Positions 32,773 to 41,717 of a DNA stretch of 64,000 nucleotides are shown in pieces. The translations under genes were made by a program, and so were the position numbers. Source of the stretch: JAJKJG01 sp036556825 (GTDB taxonomy: Bacteria > Pseudomonadota > Alphaproteobacteria > Rhizobiales > Beijerinckiaceae); contig DATBIR010000195.1 in the NCBI GenBank assembly GCA_036556825.1, positions 1 through 64,000 of the forward strand. The letters are read 5' to 3'. Below the pieces are notes generated by a model. The model was not told where the DNA came from. It was given only the letters and a program-made list of their open reading frames with translations, and did no database searches. Every line of letters begins with the position of its first letter. Positions within the stretch are counted from its first letter, which is position 1.

Positions 32773-35385
32773 ATGCATGAGCTTCTGGCCAAGCAGCTCG
32801 CCGAGGCAACGCGGGCTTCGGGCGACATCGACCTGGCCACCCTCACACGCCTGGTCAGCAACGCCTATGACGAGGCGGACAGGAAACAGCGCGGCAAAGG
32901 TTCGGCGTCGGCAAGGGCCGGAACGACCGGCCTGCCGGCCAGCGCGGATCGCGAGCTGCTGGTAGCCGAAGTCAAGACGCAAAACCTGCGCTTCGAAACC
33001 GCCGTCGAGAACATGACGCAAGGCCTTTGCATGTTCGACGGGGAAAAGAAGCTGATCATCTGCAACAGGCACTGGCTGGATCTGTTCGGGCTGCCGGCGG
33101 CTCTCGGCAAGCCGGGCACGAGCTTCCGCATGATCATGGAGGCGCGGCTCGCGAATGGTCATTACCCCGGACGCACGATCGACGAGCTGCTCGCCGAGCG
33201 CGAGTCAATTCACAAGGAACGCAAGGCCAAGACCTTCGAGCAACGGCTGCGCGACGGGCGAGTGGTGCAGACCTACCACCAGCCGATGGCCGACGGCGGC
33301 TGGGTCGCCACCTTTGAGGACGTCACCGACCGTCTGCGCGCCGAGGCGTCGTTCCGGCTGCTCTTCGACAGCAACCCGGTGCCCATGTGGGTATACGACC
33401 GTGGCACTTTGCGCTTTCTTGCCATCAACGATGCGGCGCTCGCGCATTACGGGTACAGCCGCGAGCAATTCCTGTCGATGACGCTGCTCGACATCCGCCC
33501 CGCGGAGGACCGTGAACGCGCGCTGCAATACGTGCGCAGCGTCAGCGAAACGTACGTCACCGATCGGGCATGGCGGCACTACAAGGCCGATGGCAGCGAG
33601 ATTTACGTCCTTGCCTACGGCCGGGCATTGACGCACGAGGGGCGAGACGCGGTTCTCTGCGCTGTCGTCGACGTCACCGAACGGCGCCGCGCCGTGTACG
33701 AATTGCGCACGCAGAACATGCGCTTCGAGGCTGCCATCGAGAACATGACGCAGGGCCTCGCCATGTTCGACGGAGAACGCAGGCTCATCGTCTGCAACAG
33801 GCGTTATGCGGAGGTCTACAGCCTCCCCCCCGAACTGGTGCGGCCAGGCACGACCCACCGTCAGATCCTGGAGCACCGGGTCGCCGCCGGCGCCTATAGC
33901 GGCCCCGACCCGGCTGCCTATATCCAAAGCCGCATTGTCAACGCCGACGAGGCCAAACCGTCGACGAAGCTGCTGGAATTTCCCGACGGTCGCGCCGTGG
34001 TGGTCTCGCATCAGCCGATGCCCGGCGGCGGCTGGGTATCGACGCATGAGGACATCACCGAGCGCCGCCGCGCCGAGGCGCGGATCGAGCACATGGCCCG
34101 GCACGACGCTCTCACCGACCTGCCGAACCGCGTCCTCTTGCGCGAGGAGCTGGAGCAGCATCTCGGGCGCGTACGACGGAGCGAGCCACTCGCGGTGCTG
34201 TGCCTCGATCTCGACCACTTCAAGGCGGTCAACGACTCGCTGGGCCACCCGTTGGGCGATGCCCTCCTGCAGGCTGCCGCGAGCCGCATCCGCACCTGCG
34301 TGGGCGACGCCGACACCGTCGCCCGGCTCGGCGGCGACGAGTTCGCGATCCTGCAGGTCGCGGCCGAGCAGCCGAACAGCGCCACCGGCCTGGCGCAACG
34401 TCTGGTCCAGGCGCTCGGGCAGCCATTCGATCTTAGTGGACATCAGGTTGTGATCGGAACGAGCGTCGGCATCGCCCTTGCCCCTTTCGACGGGAACGAT
34501 CCCGATCAGCTCCTCAAGAACGCCGATATGGGACTCTACCGCGCCAAGGCGGACGGACGCGGGACGTTCCGGTTCTTCGAGCCGGAAATGGATGCGAAGA
34601 TGAAGGTGCGCCGGGCGCTTGAGGTCGATCTGCGCAAGGCGCTCGGCAACGGTGAATTCGAGCTCTTCTACCAGCCGATCGTCAACCTCGAGCACAACCA
34701 GTTGAGCGGCTTCGAAGCCCTGCTGCGTTGGCACCACCCTCAGCGCGGGCTGGTGTCGCCGGCAGAATTCATCCCGCTTGCGGAGGAGATCGGACTGATC
34801 ATTCCAATTGGCGAATGGGCGCTGCGCAAGGCCTGCACGGACGCGAAACTGTGGCCGGACCCGATCATGGTCGCCGTCAACCTCTCGCCGGTTCAGTTCA
34901 AGAGCAAGAATCTCGTGTCGACCGTGATCTCGGCCTTGGCCAGTTCGGGCCTGCCTCCCAAGCGCCTCGAGGTCGAGATCACCGAGACAGTGCTGATCCA
35001 GGACAACGATACGACCCTCGCCGTGCTGCACCAGCTGCGTGATCTCGGAGTGCGCATCTCGATGGATGATTTCGGCACCGGATATTCAAGTCTCAGCTAC
35101 CTGCGGCGCTTTCCGTTCGACAAGATCAAAATCGACCGCTCCTTCATTCGTGATCTCGCCAGGCGTGATGATTCACGTTCAATCGTGCGCGCCGTGACCG
35201 GCCTCGGATCGAGTCTCGGCATGGTGACGACCGCGGAAGGTGTCGAGACGGATGAGCAGCTCCGTCTCTTGCGGGCCGAGGGATGCACGCAGGTCCAGGG
35301 CTTCCTGTTCAGTCCTCCCAAGCCCTTGCGCGAGATCGCCGAGCTGATTGAAAAATTCAGAGGGCCGGCAAGAGCCGTCGCCTGA
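32773..35385 (+). CDS. PAS-GGDEF-EAL protein, cyclic-di-GMP turnover
   Basis: This 870-residue cytoplasmic signalling protein has three PAS modules: one at about residues 70-190 (ENMTQGLCMFDGEKKLIICN), one at about 195-315 (DSNPVPMWVYDRG), and one at about 315-435 (ENMTQGLAMFDGERRLIVCN), a near-copy of the first. A GGDEF domain follows with an intact GGDEF motif at 520-524, so diguanylate cyclase activity is possible. The EAL domain has EALLRW at 648 and DDFGTGYSSLSYL later, so phosphodiesterase activity is also possible. No transmembrane helices are seen. The gene stands alone. Confidence 0.93.
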   Translation: MHELLAKQLAEATRASGDIDLATLTRLVSNAYDEADRKQRGKGSASARAGTTGLPASADRELLVAEVKTQNLRFETAVENMTQGLCMFDGEKKLIICNRHWLDLFGLPAALGKPGTSFRMIMEARLANGHYPGRTIDELLAERESIHKERKAKTFEQRLRDGRVVQTYHQPMADGGWVATFEDVTDRLRAEASFRLLFDSNPVPMWVYDRGTLRFLAINDAALAHYGYSREQFLSMTLLDIRPAEDRERALQYVRSVSETYVTDRAWRHYKADGSEIYVLAYGRALTHEGRDAVLCAVVDVTERRRAVYELRTQNMRFEAAIENMTQGLAMFDGERRLIVCNRRYAEVYSLPPELVRPGTTHRQILEHRVAAGAYSGPDPAAYIQSRIVNADEAKPSTKLLEFPDGRAVVVSHQPMPGGGWVSTHEDITERRRAEARIEHMARHDALTDLPNRVLLREELEQHLGRVRRSEPLAVLCLDLDHFKAVNDSLGHPLGDALLQAAASRIRTCVGDADTVARLGGDEFAILQVAAEQPNSATGLAQRLVQALGQPFDLSGHQVVIGTSVGIALAPFDGNDPDQLLKNADMGLYRAKADGRGTFRFFEPEMDAKMKVRRALEVDLRKALGNGEFELFYQPIVNLEHNQLSGFEALLRWHHPQRGLVSPAEFIPLAEEIGLIIPIGEWALRKACTDAKLWPDPIMVAVNLSPVQFKSKNLVSTVISALASSGLPPKRLEVEITETVLIQDNDTTLAVLHQLRDLGVRISMDDFGTGYSSLSYLRRFPFDKIKIDRSFIRDLARRDDSRSIVRAVTGLGSSLGMVTTAEGVETDEQLRLLRAEGCTQVQGFLFSPPKPLREIAELIEKFRGPARAVA

Positions 35386-35406
35386 GGGCCTCGACAGCTT
35401 CGGACG

Positions 35407-35949
35407 TCATCCAGCCGACGAGCGCTTCCCTCGCCCGGGTGCGGGCTGCCGTTTCTGCCCCCCGGCGCCGGGCTCCGCCGGCCAGTCGACCGCCCGTTCC
35501 ACGAGCTCGTCGAGGGAAAAATCTTCTTCGGGGCCGGCCGTGCGGCCGCGGACGGAAATCCCTGCCGAATGCACCGTTTCCGCACTACCCGAGACGAGAG
35601 GATGCCACCAGGGGAGATCCTGCCCATGGGCGACGAGCCGGTAGGCGCAGGTCGGCGGTAGCCACGACAGGCTGCGTACGGCTGCGGGCGTCAGGCGCAC
35701 GCAATCGGCCACCTTGCCCTGACGGTTGGGGTAATCCCGGCATCGGCAGCTATCGCCGTCGAGCAACGTGCAGGCGACGTCGGTGTACTCGATCTGACCG
35801 GTATCCTCGTCCTCGAGCTTGACGAGACAGCAGCGGCCGCAGCCGTCGCACAGGCTTTCCCATTCCGGCCCGGTCATCATCTCGAGCGACTTGGCTCGCC
35901 AGAAGGGCTGGCCTTTAACCGGCGCCAGGGGCTTCGAACGTGACCTCAC
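35407..35949 (-). CDS. YcgN/YkgJ-type cysteine cluster protein (UPF0260)
   Basis: This 180-residue protein starts at the GTG 35949. It has the family signature PFWRAKSLEMMTGPEWESLC followed by DGCGRCC and further Cys at TDVACTLLD, CRCRDYP and ADCVRL, then CAYRLVAHG. These cysteines are thought to bind metal. The C-terminal 40 residues are low-complexity and basic, beyond the usual family end. Function is unproven. It is convergent with the GGDEF-EAL gene, 21 bases apart. Confidence 0.9.
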   Translation of the reverse strand: MRSRSKPLAPVKGQPFWRAKSLEMMTGPEWESLCDGCGRCCLVKLEDEDTGQIEYTDVACTLLDGDSCRCRDYPNRQGKVADCVRLTPAAVRSLSWLPPTCAYRLVAHGQDLPWWHPLVSGSAETVHSAGISVRGRTAGPEEDFSLDELVERAVDWPAEPGAGGQKRQPAPGRGKRSSAG

Positions 35950-36177
35950 AATCCAAAATCCTTAACGAGCGCCGTCCCGACCTGTGACACCCGCGGCTGC
36001 AGGGGCTGTGCCCCAGTCTGGGACACTCCGGCCGGCATGAACTTTGCGCCCTTTTTGGGCGTTGACGGAAGCCGAGACCAGTCACGACGGCCTCGCCGCC
36101 CGGCGCAATAGTTGCTAAAAGGTTAAGCTATCAGGCGGCGAGGTAACTCGCCCGAGACAGGAAAACAAGGGGTTCCC

Positions 36178-38415
36178 GTGCGTCTCCAGTCCCCGTCCTC
36201 GCTCTGGACACGAATCAAGCGCGCCGCGCTGGCTTTCGATTCCTGGGTCGATTCGAGCCACTACGAGGGCAAGCGCAGCCTCGCGGCAGCCTGGGAGCGC
36301 TATTCCGACCGGCTGGACAAGCTGCGGGTGCGGGGGGCGCCGCGGGCGATCGTCGACCTGACCGGTGAGGCCCTGACGCTCGGTACCGCCGGGGCAATTT
36401 TGGTGCTGTGGCTGGCCCTGCCCGCGTTCCGGGAGACCAGCGACAACTGGCTGAAGACGCAAGAACTCGCCGTAACCTTCCTTGACCGCTATGGCGAGGA
36501 GGTCGGGCGGCGCGGCATCCGGCATGACGATTCGGTCAAGCTCGACCAGTTCCCGGAATCGCTGGTCAAGGCGGCCCTCGCAACGGAGGACCGGCGGTTC
36601 TACGAGCACTGGGGCATCGATCCGATTGGCACCTTCCGGGCGCTTACCGCCAACGCACGCGCCTCTGGCGTCGTACAGGGTGGGTCGTCGATCACCCAGC
36701 AGCTTGCAAAGAATCTTTTCCTGACGAACGAGCGGTCTATCGAGCGCAAGATCAAGGAAGCCTTCCTGGCGGTGTGGCTCGAATTCCACCTGAGCAAGGA
36801 CGAGATCCTGAAGCTCTATCTCGACCGAGCCTATATGGGCGGCGGCACCTTCGGCGTCGTGGCGGCGGCGGATTATTATTTCGGCAAGTCGGTCCAGGAA
36901 CTCACGTTGGCCGAGTCGGCCATGCTGGCGGGCTTGTTCAAGGCGCCGACCAAATACGCGCCGCACATCAACCTTCCGGCAGCGCGCGCCCGCGCCAACG
37001 ACGTTCTTCAGAACATGGTCGAGGCCGGCTTTCTCAGCGAAGGGCAGATCCAGACGGCACGCCGCAATCCGGCCGCCCCGATCGACCGCAAGCGCGACAC
37101 CACGCCGGACTTCTATCTCGACTGGGCATTCCAGGAGATCCAGCGTCTCGCGGCGAGCGGCAAGCTCGGCACCGACCGCGTCCTGACGGTCAAGACGCCT
37201 CTTGACACCGGCATTCAGAAGAAGGCCGAGGAGACGATCGAGAACCTGCTCCGTCAGCACGGCAGACAATATGATGTCGAGCAGGGCGCGATGGTGGTGA
37301 TGGACCCCGACGGCGCGGTGCGCGCCATGGTCGGTGGACGTGACTACGGCCAGAGCCAGTTCAATCGGGCCACCGACGCGCTGCGGCAGCCAGGTTCGTC
37401 GTTCAAGCCGTACGTGTATGCGGCCGCCCTGACCTACGGGCGTTATCGCCCCAACACGATCGTCACCGACGGACCGGTGTGCATTGGCAACTGGTGCCCG
37501 TCGAACTACAACCGTTCGTTTTCCGGCTCGATGCCGCTGACCGTCGCTCTGGCCAAATCGATCAACACGATCCCGGTCAAGATGTCGCTCGAGCTCGGCA
37601 AGGGCAACGCCAAGGCTGGTCGCGCGCTGATCATTCAGACCGCCAAGAAGATGGGCCTGACGACCACGTTGACGGATTCGACCTCGCTGCCGATCGGCGC
37701 CGCCGAGGTCACCGTAGTCGATCAGGCGGCCGGCTACGCCGTATTCGCAAACGGCGGCAAGCGCGCCGAGCCCTATGCCGGCATGGAGATCCGCAACTCG
37801 TCGGGCGAGGTGATCTACCGCCGCGACACCAACAGCAAGGAGCCCGAGCAGGTGCTGCCGCCGCGGGTCGTTGCCGACATGAATTTCATGCTCTCCAAAG
37901 TGGTGGAAGAAGGTACCGGCAAGCGCGCCGCGCTGGAGAATATCCGCTCGGCCGGCAAGACCGGCACGACCAATGCGTATCGCGACGCCTGGTACATCGG
38001 CTACACGGGCAATCTCGTTGCGAGCGTCTGGTTCGGCAACGACGATCACACGTCGACCAACAACATGACTGGCGGCAGCTTGCCGGGTATGGCCTGGCGC
38101 GAAGTCATGGCCTTCGCGCACCAGAATCTCGAGATCAGGCCGATCCCCTATCTCTCTCCTGATGGTGGGCAACTCGTGGCGAGCGCGGGTCGCGGACAAG
38201 CCGCGCCACAGCAGCGCGGGCTCGAAATCGTCTCGACGGGGAGCGTGAATGGCCTTCTTTCGCGCCGCTCCTTTGAAGTCATCGGCGGCATCGGCGAGCT
38301 GTTTCGCAAGGTCGAGCGCGCTCCGGCGCCGCTCAGCGGCGTGCAGGCGCCTGAACGCGCAGCGTCCAACGTCACTGGCGGGCGGGTGACCGGCGGCCGC
38401 GTCGCGCTGCCGTGA
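36178..38415 (+). CDS. Class A penicillin-binding protein (PBP1A family)
   Basis: This is a bifunctional peptidoglycan synthase of 745 residues from the GTG 36178, after AAGGGG. A cytoplasmic lead of about 65 residues precedes the membrane helix (about 66-84). The GT51 glycosyltransferase has catalytic Glu137 in ATEDRRFYEHWG and GGSSITQQLAKNLFL. The transpeptidase has Ser407 in SSFK, SIN in AKSINTIP and AGKTGTTN. The C-terminal 80 residues are low-complexity with a repeated VTGGRV. Its stop overlaps the next gene (GTGA), coupling it to the DUF1214/DUF1254 pair. Confidence 0.95.
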   Translation: MRLQSPSSLWTRIKRAALAFDSWVDSSHYEGKRSLAAAWERYSDRLDKLRVRGAPRAIVDLTGEALTLGTAGAILVLWLALPAFRETSDNWLKTQELAVTFLDRYGEEVGRRGIRHDDSVKLDQFPESLVKAALATEDRRFYEHWGIDPIGTFRALTANARASGVVQGGSSITQQLAKNLFLTNERSIERKIKEAFLAVWLEFHLSKDEILKLYLDRAYMGGGTFGVVAAADYYFGKSVQELTLAESAMLAGLFKAPTKYAPHINLPAARARANDVLQNMVEAGFLSEGQIQTARRNPAAPIDRKRDTTPDFYLDWAFQEIQRLAASGKLGTDRVLTVKTPLDTGIQKKAEETIENLLRQHGRQYDVEQGAMVVMDPDGAVRAMVGGRDYGQSQFNRATDALRQPGSSFKPYVYAAALTYGRYRPNTIVTDGPVCIGNWCPSNYNRSFSGSMPLTVALAKSINTIPVKMSLELGKGNAKAGRALIIQTAKKMGLTTTLTDSTSLPIGAAEVTVVDQAAGYAVFANGGKRAEPYAGMEIRNSSGEVIYRRDTNSKEPEQVLPPRVVADMNFMLSKVVEEGTGKRAALENIRSAGKTGTTNAYRDAWYIGYTGNLVASVWFGNDDHTSTNNMTGGSLPGMAWREVMAFAHQNLEIRPIPYLSPDGGQLVASAGRGQAAPQQRGLEIVSTGSVNGLLSRRSFEVIGGIGELFRKVERAPAPLSGVQAPERAASNVTGGRVTGGRVALP

Positions 38416-39086
38416 CCAAGGCCGAGGTCGCTCCGCCCAGCGAGCTGGCGCACTGGGCCCGCGCGGCCGCTCAATTGCGCCACGCCCGGCTGCCGCCTCG
38501 CGCGCTGGCGCCGGCGGCTCTGGTGATCTATGCGGCCAGTATGGCCCTGCTGATCGGGCTCGGCTCCGCCTATTGGGCAGTCAAGGACTCATATCCATTC
38601 GGAACCGTGCGCGCGAACACGTGGGTCGCGGCGCCACGGGTCGGTTCGCGCGATGTCGACCCCTATGCCAAGGCGGTGGTGGCGCGAAGCGCGGAGATCC
38701 CCCTCGCCACCGGCGAAGGGCTCATGCTGACCGCCACTGGCGATGAGGCGGGCCGCCCGCTCGACCCGCATTGCACCTACCGCATCGGCTCGATCATGCC
38801 GCAGGCGCGCTACTGGACGTTGACGCTCTACGACGATGCCGGCCACCCGGTCGCCTCGGAGCTTCAGCGCAGCGGCTTCACCTCCGCAGAGATTATGCGC
38901 GAAGCCGACGGACGTTTCGCGATCATGCTCTCGCGCGAGCCGATGCCCGGCAACTGGCTGCGAATGCCCGAAAGGGGGCGCCCGAGCGTGGTGCTCCGGT
39001 TGTACGACACGCCGGTCGCGGCAGGCTCGGCGGCGCTCGATGCGCGTACGCTGCCGGGCGTCGAACGTGTCGGATGCGCATCATGA
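38412..39086 (+). CDS. DUF1214 membrane-anchored protein
   Basis: This 224-residue protein starts at a GTG overlapping the PBP1A stop. A single membrane helix lies at about residues 36-57 (LVIYAASMALLIGLGSAYWAV). The outside domain matches DUF1214: YPFGTVRANTWVAAPRVGS, DPYAKAVVARSAEIPLATGEG, and ARYWTLTLYDDAGHPV. DUF1214 usually pairs with DUF1254 in one protein or in adjacent genes, as here. Function is unknown; an envelope role is likely from the operon with PBP1A. Confidence 0.85.
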   Translation: MTKAEVAPPSELAHWARAAAQLRHARLPPRALAPAALVIYAASMALLIGLGSAYWAVKDSYPFGTVRANTWVAAPRVGSRDVDPYAKAVVARSAEIPLATGEGLMLTATGDEAGRPLDPHCTYRIGSIMPQARYWTLTLYDDAGHPVASELQRSGFTSAEIMREADGRFAIMLSREPMPGNWLRMPERGRPSVVLRLYDTPVAAGSAALDARTLPGVERVGCAS

Positions 39087-39658
39087 GCGACCGCAGCAGG
39101 TTCCTCCTCGCAACCCTCTGTGGGTTGGTCCTCGCAGGCATCGTTCACCTCACGGCCGTGCTGGCCATGCCGTGGCTCAGCGAGCGCGATGCATTCTCGC
39201 GCCTGCGAGCGACGATGACCGCCGACAAGTCCGAACTCGTGGCGGCCCCGGCCTCTACCGATACGTGGCTGCCGCAACCGGATCCGGCCGTCGCCGTTGC
39301 CGCCTGCGCTTATAATCTCGACGAGGGGCCGGTGCGCATATCGGCGCAGACCGGGCCCTTGTTCGAATCGCTATCGTTTCACGCCCGTGGCGGTGGCGTG
39401 TTCTTCGCGATCACCGATCGGGCGGCAATCCGCGGCGCGCTCGATCTCGTTGTCATGACGCGCCGGCAGTTGGACGAGGCCTTGGCAGCGGAGGACGAGG
39501 ACGAACCGTCCAGGGATGTGCGCATCGTGGCGCCGCAACGGGAAGGCCTTGTGATCGTGCGTGCGCTCGCGGCATTCCCGAGCTTGCGCGAAGAGGCCGA
39601 GCGCGCCGCCAAATCGGTCTCCTGTACGATCGACCAGCCTGAAGCCGTGACGCGCTGA
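39083..39658 (+). CDS. DUF1254 membrane-anchored protein
   Basis: This 191-residue protein's ATG overlaps the DUF1214 stop (ATGA). A membrane helix lies at residues 7-30, followed by PWLSERDAFSRL and a DUF1254-like domain with CAYNLDEGPVRISAQTGP and FFAITDRAAIRG. The last 60 residues carry an acidic loop (AAEDEDEPSRD). Together with the DUF1214 partner it represents a split form of the two-domain protein known from other bacteria. Function is unknown. Confidence 0.82.
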   Translation: MSDRSRFLLATLCGLVLAGIVHLTAVLAMPWLSERDAFSRLRATMTADKSELVAAPASTDTWLPQPDPAVAVAACAYNLDEGPVRISAQTGPLFESLSFHARGGGVFFAITDRAAIRGALDLVVMTRRQLDEALAAEDEDEPSRDVRIVAPQREGLVIVRALAAFPSLREEAERAAKSVSCTIDQPEAVTR

Positions 39659-39694
39659 GCGCCCCCGCCCCACATCCCGGATGGGCCGCTTCCG

Positions 39695-40621
39695 CTAGCC
39701 CTTGGTGACGATGGCGCGGCCGGGCGTGGCGGGCGCGCCTTCGTGAACGATGACCTCGTCTGGCGCGCCGCCGCACGCGGCTTCCGCGAGTGGCTGCACG
39801 GCCTGCTCGTCGAGGATGCGCTGATGCGCGACAAGCTTGCGCAGCCCACGTTCCGCGATGACGGATTCGGTCTGCGGCGCCCCGATCAAAAGATGCTCGA
39901 GGGCATAGCGATAGGATTCGATGCGCTGCAGGGTTTCCCAGCGCACCCAGGCGACCAGGCAGCGGTTTTCGGCGACGCGCGCCGCCGCTCCGTAGGCATC
40001 ACCCTCGGCAAGCTCTTGTACGAAGGCGAGACTGCGCAGCCGCACCCGGTCGGCCGCCATGACGCGCTTTGCCACCGTCGCAAACGGGCCGATCAGCCTC
40101 GCGTCCGCGGTCGCGTCTTCCGCGATCCGCTGGTAGCGGGACGCGGGTGAACGGAAGAGCTCGTGCATCAATGCATGGTAATAGGAGGCGTTGTGGTGCG
40201 GCACCATTGTGACCGGCAGGACGCGGCTGCGCGCGAGTTCGACAAGGCTTCGCTCGAACAGGGAGCGCTCATGTGCCGGCATGATGAACCGCCAAGCGCG
40301 GTCGCGAAGCTCCTTCTCGTCGTCCGTGAAGACATAATGCGACACGCGCTCGCCCCGGATTTGGGCGCCCACCGAGCCGGCTGTGGGTAGGACGACGTCG
40401 TTCCAGAGCGATGGCTTCGGGCGGCCAAAATCGCCGGTTGCGGTACACCCTGCCAGGAGGGATGTGGCGAGGGCGACCGCCCCTGCCAGGCCGCTGCGGG
40501 TCGCCGCCGTGAAACCGACAGCGCGAAGCTCAGGAGCGGCGGCGCCGGCGGCTCGTCCCGGACGGACCCGTCGAGATCGGAGGGGCAGAAGTCTCGGCTT
40601 TGGGCTCGGACTGCCATTCAT
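39695..40621 (-). CDS. Putative lipoprotein, unknown function
   Basis: This is a 308-residue frame. Residues 44-60 look like a lipoprotein signal ending in the lipobox LLAGC (Cys59), preceded by an Arg/Pro-rich leader of about 40 residues that overlaps the neighbouring gene by 92 bases; no better in-frame start codon is seen. The mature part is helical (VSHYVFTDDEKELRDRAWRF; SPASRYQRIAEDATADARL; NRCLVAWVRWETLQRIESY). No family recognised. It is probably co-transcribed with the 40530-40751 gene. Confidence 0.7.
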   Translation of the reverse strand: MNGSPSPKPRLLPLRSRRVRPGRAAGAAAPELRAVGFTAATRSGLAGAVALATSLLAGCTATGDFGRPKPSLWNDVVLPTAGSVGAQIRGERVSHYVFTDDEKELRDRAWRFIMPAHERSLFERSLVELARSRVLPVTMVPHHNASYYHALMHELFRSPASRYQRIAEDATADARLIGPFATVAKRVMAADRVRLRSLAFVQELAEGDAYGAAARVAENRCLVAWVRWETLQRIESYRYALEHLLIGAPQTESVIAERGLRKLVAHQRILDEQAVQPLAEAACGGAPDEVIVHEGAPATPGRAIVTKG

Positions 40622-40751
40622 AACGGATGCCGGTGAACAGGAGGATCTTGCCGCGCGGCTCGTCGGCGCGAAGAGCGATGCGCACGCGCGGGTGAGCAGG
40701 GTTGGGGAATGGGATCACTATCCCCGTGGGCTGTACCTGAAACTCGGACAT
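40530..40751 (-). CDS. Small protein, unknown function, overlapping the lipoprotein gene
   Basis: This 73-residue protein starts at the ATG 40751, with GAGGGAGCGGAG immediately upstream. The first 50 residues look like a compact beta domain (GIVIPFPNPAHPRVRIALRADE, GKILLFTGIRYEW); the rest is Ser/Pro/Arg-rich. Its 3' end overlaps the lipoprotein gene by 92 bases in another frame, which is unusual. An EcfG-like promoter lies 120 bases upstream. Confidence 0.7.
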   Translation of the reverse strand: MSEFQVQPTGIVIPFPNPAHPRVRIALRADEPRGKILLFTGIRYEWQSEPKAETSAPPISTGPSGTSRRRRRS

Positions 40752-41079
40752 GCTCCGCTCCCTCACCTCGTCAGCGGTTTGTCTGCTTTTGTATCGAGCT
40801 CAGAAAAAGCGTCCGTGGTTAACACGGCGTTACGTTTCCGCGGACGGGAGCAATGTGTTGCTTCGGAGCCAACGCGCTGCCGAGCTGGACAGTTCCGACG
40901 TTGCTGAACGACCCCGCGACGCGCAACGCCTGGCTGCGGACACGCCGTTCTTGCGGGGCGCGCATGGCAAAAGGTCTGCAGCGCCGGCTCCCTTGCGCCC
41001 CATGATCTGCGTGTCCATCCGCGACAGGCCTGCGGGGACAGTGGCCTCAGCCCGAACCAACCCTGGCGCCGGCCATCGT
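40752..41079. other. Intergenic region with a promoter candidate
   Basis: About 330 bases separate two minus-strand genes. It holds the EcfG-like site at 40871-40896. A longer minus-strand frame across it has shadow composition and is not supported. Confidence 0.5.
40871..40896 (-). promoter_or_regulatory. EcfG-type general-stress promoter candidate
   Basis: On the minus strand GGAAC (40896-40892), a 17-base spacer and CGTT (40874-40871) point toward the gene at 40530-40751, whose start is 120 bases away. Both elements are exact, but the distance is longer than at the other sites. Confidence 0.45.
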
Positions 41080-41493
41080 CTAGGGAACCGGCGTGTCATC
41101 GTGCGCCGACCGGAGTTGGAGATCGGCATTCAATCGATGGAATGCCGCCACGATCTGCGAGGGACGATAGGGCTTGCGGAAGAAGAAGCTGCCATGAAGC
41201 TGCCGAGGCTCCTCTGGCATATGTCCGGTCGCGTAGACGACAGGGCGCAAGGGATGGCTCAGGCGGAACTCGTCCGCCACACGCCAGCCGTCGACCACGC
41301 CGGGCAGCCGGATATCGGTGAACAGCCAGTCGATCTGCTGCTTGTCGTTCTGCAGAATGGACAGGGCTTCCTCGCCGTTGTCGACGGCGATCACCTTGTA
41401 CCCGACCTCCTCCAGCTCCGTCACAAGGACGTCCCGCACGACGGCCTCGTCTTCGACGATCAGGATCGTGGTCGGCTGACAATCATCACTCAT
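41080..41493 (-). CDS. Single-domain (CheY-like) response regulator
   Basis: This 137-residue protein consists of a receiver domain only, from the ATG 41493 (GAGGG upstream). Acidic pocket residues are in LIVEDEAVV, the phosphoacceptor Asp is in WLFTDIRLPG, and the conserved Lys is in FFRKPY. The TGH segment (VVYATGHMPE) and FRKP are typical of regulators paired with HWE/HisKA_2 or hybrid kinases in alphaproteobacteria. No kinase is adjacent; the one at 9450 or 44029 could be a partner (speculative). Confidence 0.9.
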   Translation of the reverse strand: MSDDCQPTTILIVEDEAVVRDVLVTELEEVGYKVIAVDNGEEALSILQNDKQQIDWLFTDIRLPGVVDGWRVADEFRLSHPLRPVVYATGHMPEEPRQLHGSFFFRKPYRPSQIVAAFHRLNADLQLRSAHDDTPVP

Positions 41494-41717
41494 CAAACCC
41501 TCGAATTGCCCAACCCTGATGATATGGCATGGCGTTGCCGCCGATCGGCCTGGACACAGCCGGAGCAACCGACATCTACGGCCAATCTGGGCGATAGTTC
41601 CGACCAGCGGGATGTTTCTTCACGGTCGGGCGGGCTCATCGGGCGGCATCGTTAATAGAGGATCAACGCTGCCGCGCTAAATTGCCTGTACTGAAGTTGT
41701 CGTATCGAGAGTTGCGT

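Noticed and set aside
33205..35031. Open frame of 608 codons opposite the GGDEF-EAL gene
   Set aside because: Antisense shadow; the plus-strand product has intact GGDEF and EAL motifs.
36115..38199. Open frame of 694 codons on the strand opposite the penicillin-binding protein
   Set aside because: It is the complementary shadow of a GC-rich gene: the plus strand carries all catalytic motifs of a class A PBP, while this frame has no ribosome site and no recognisable domain.
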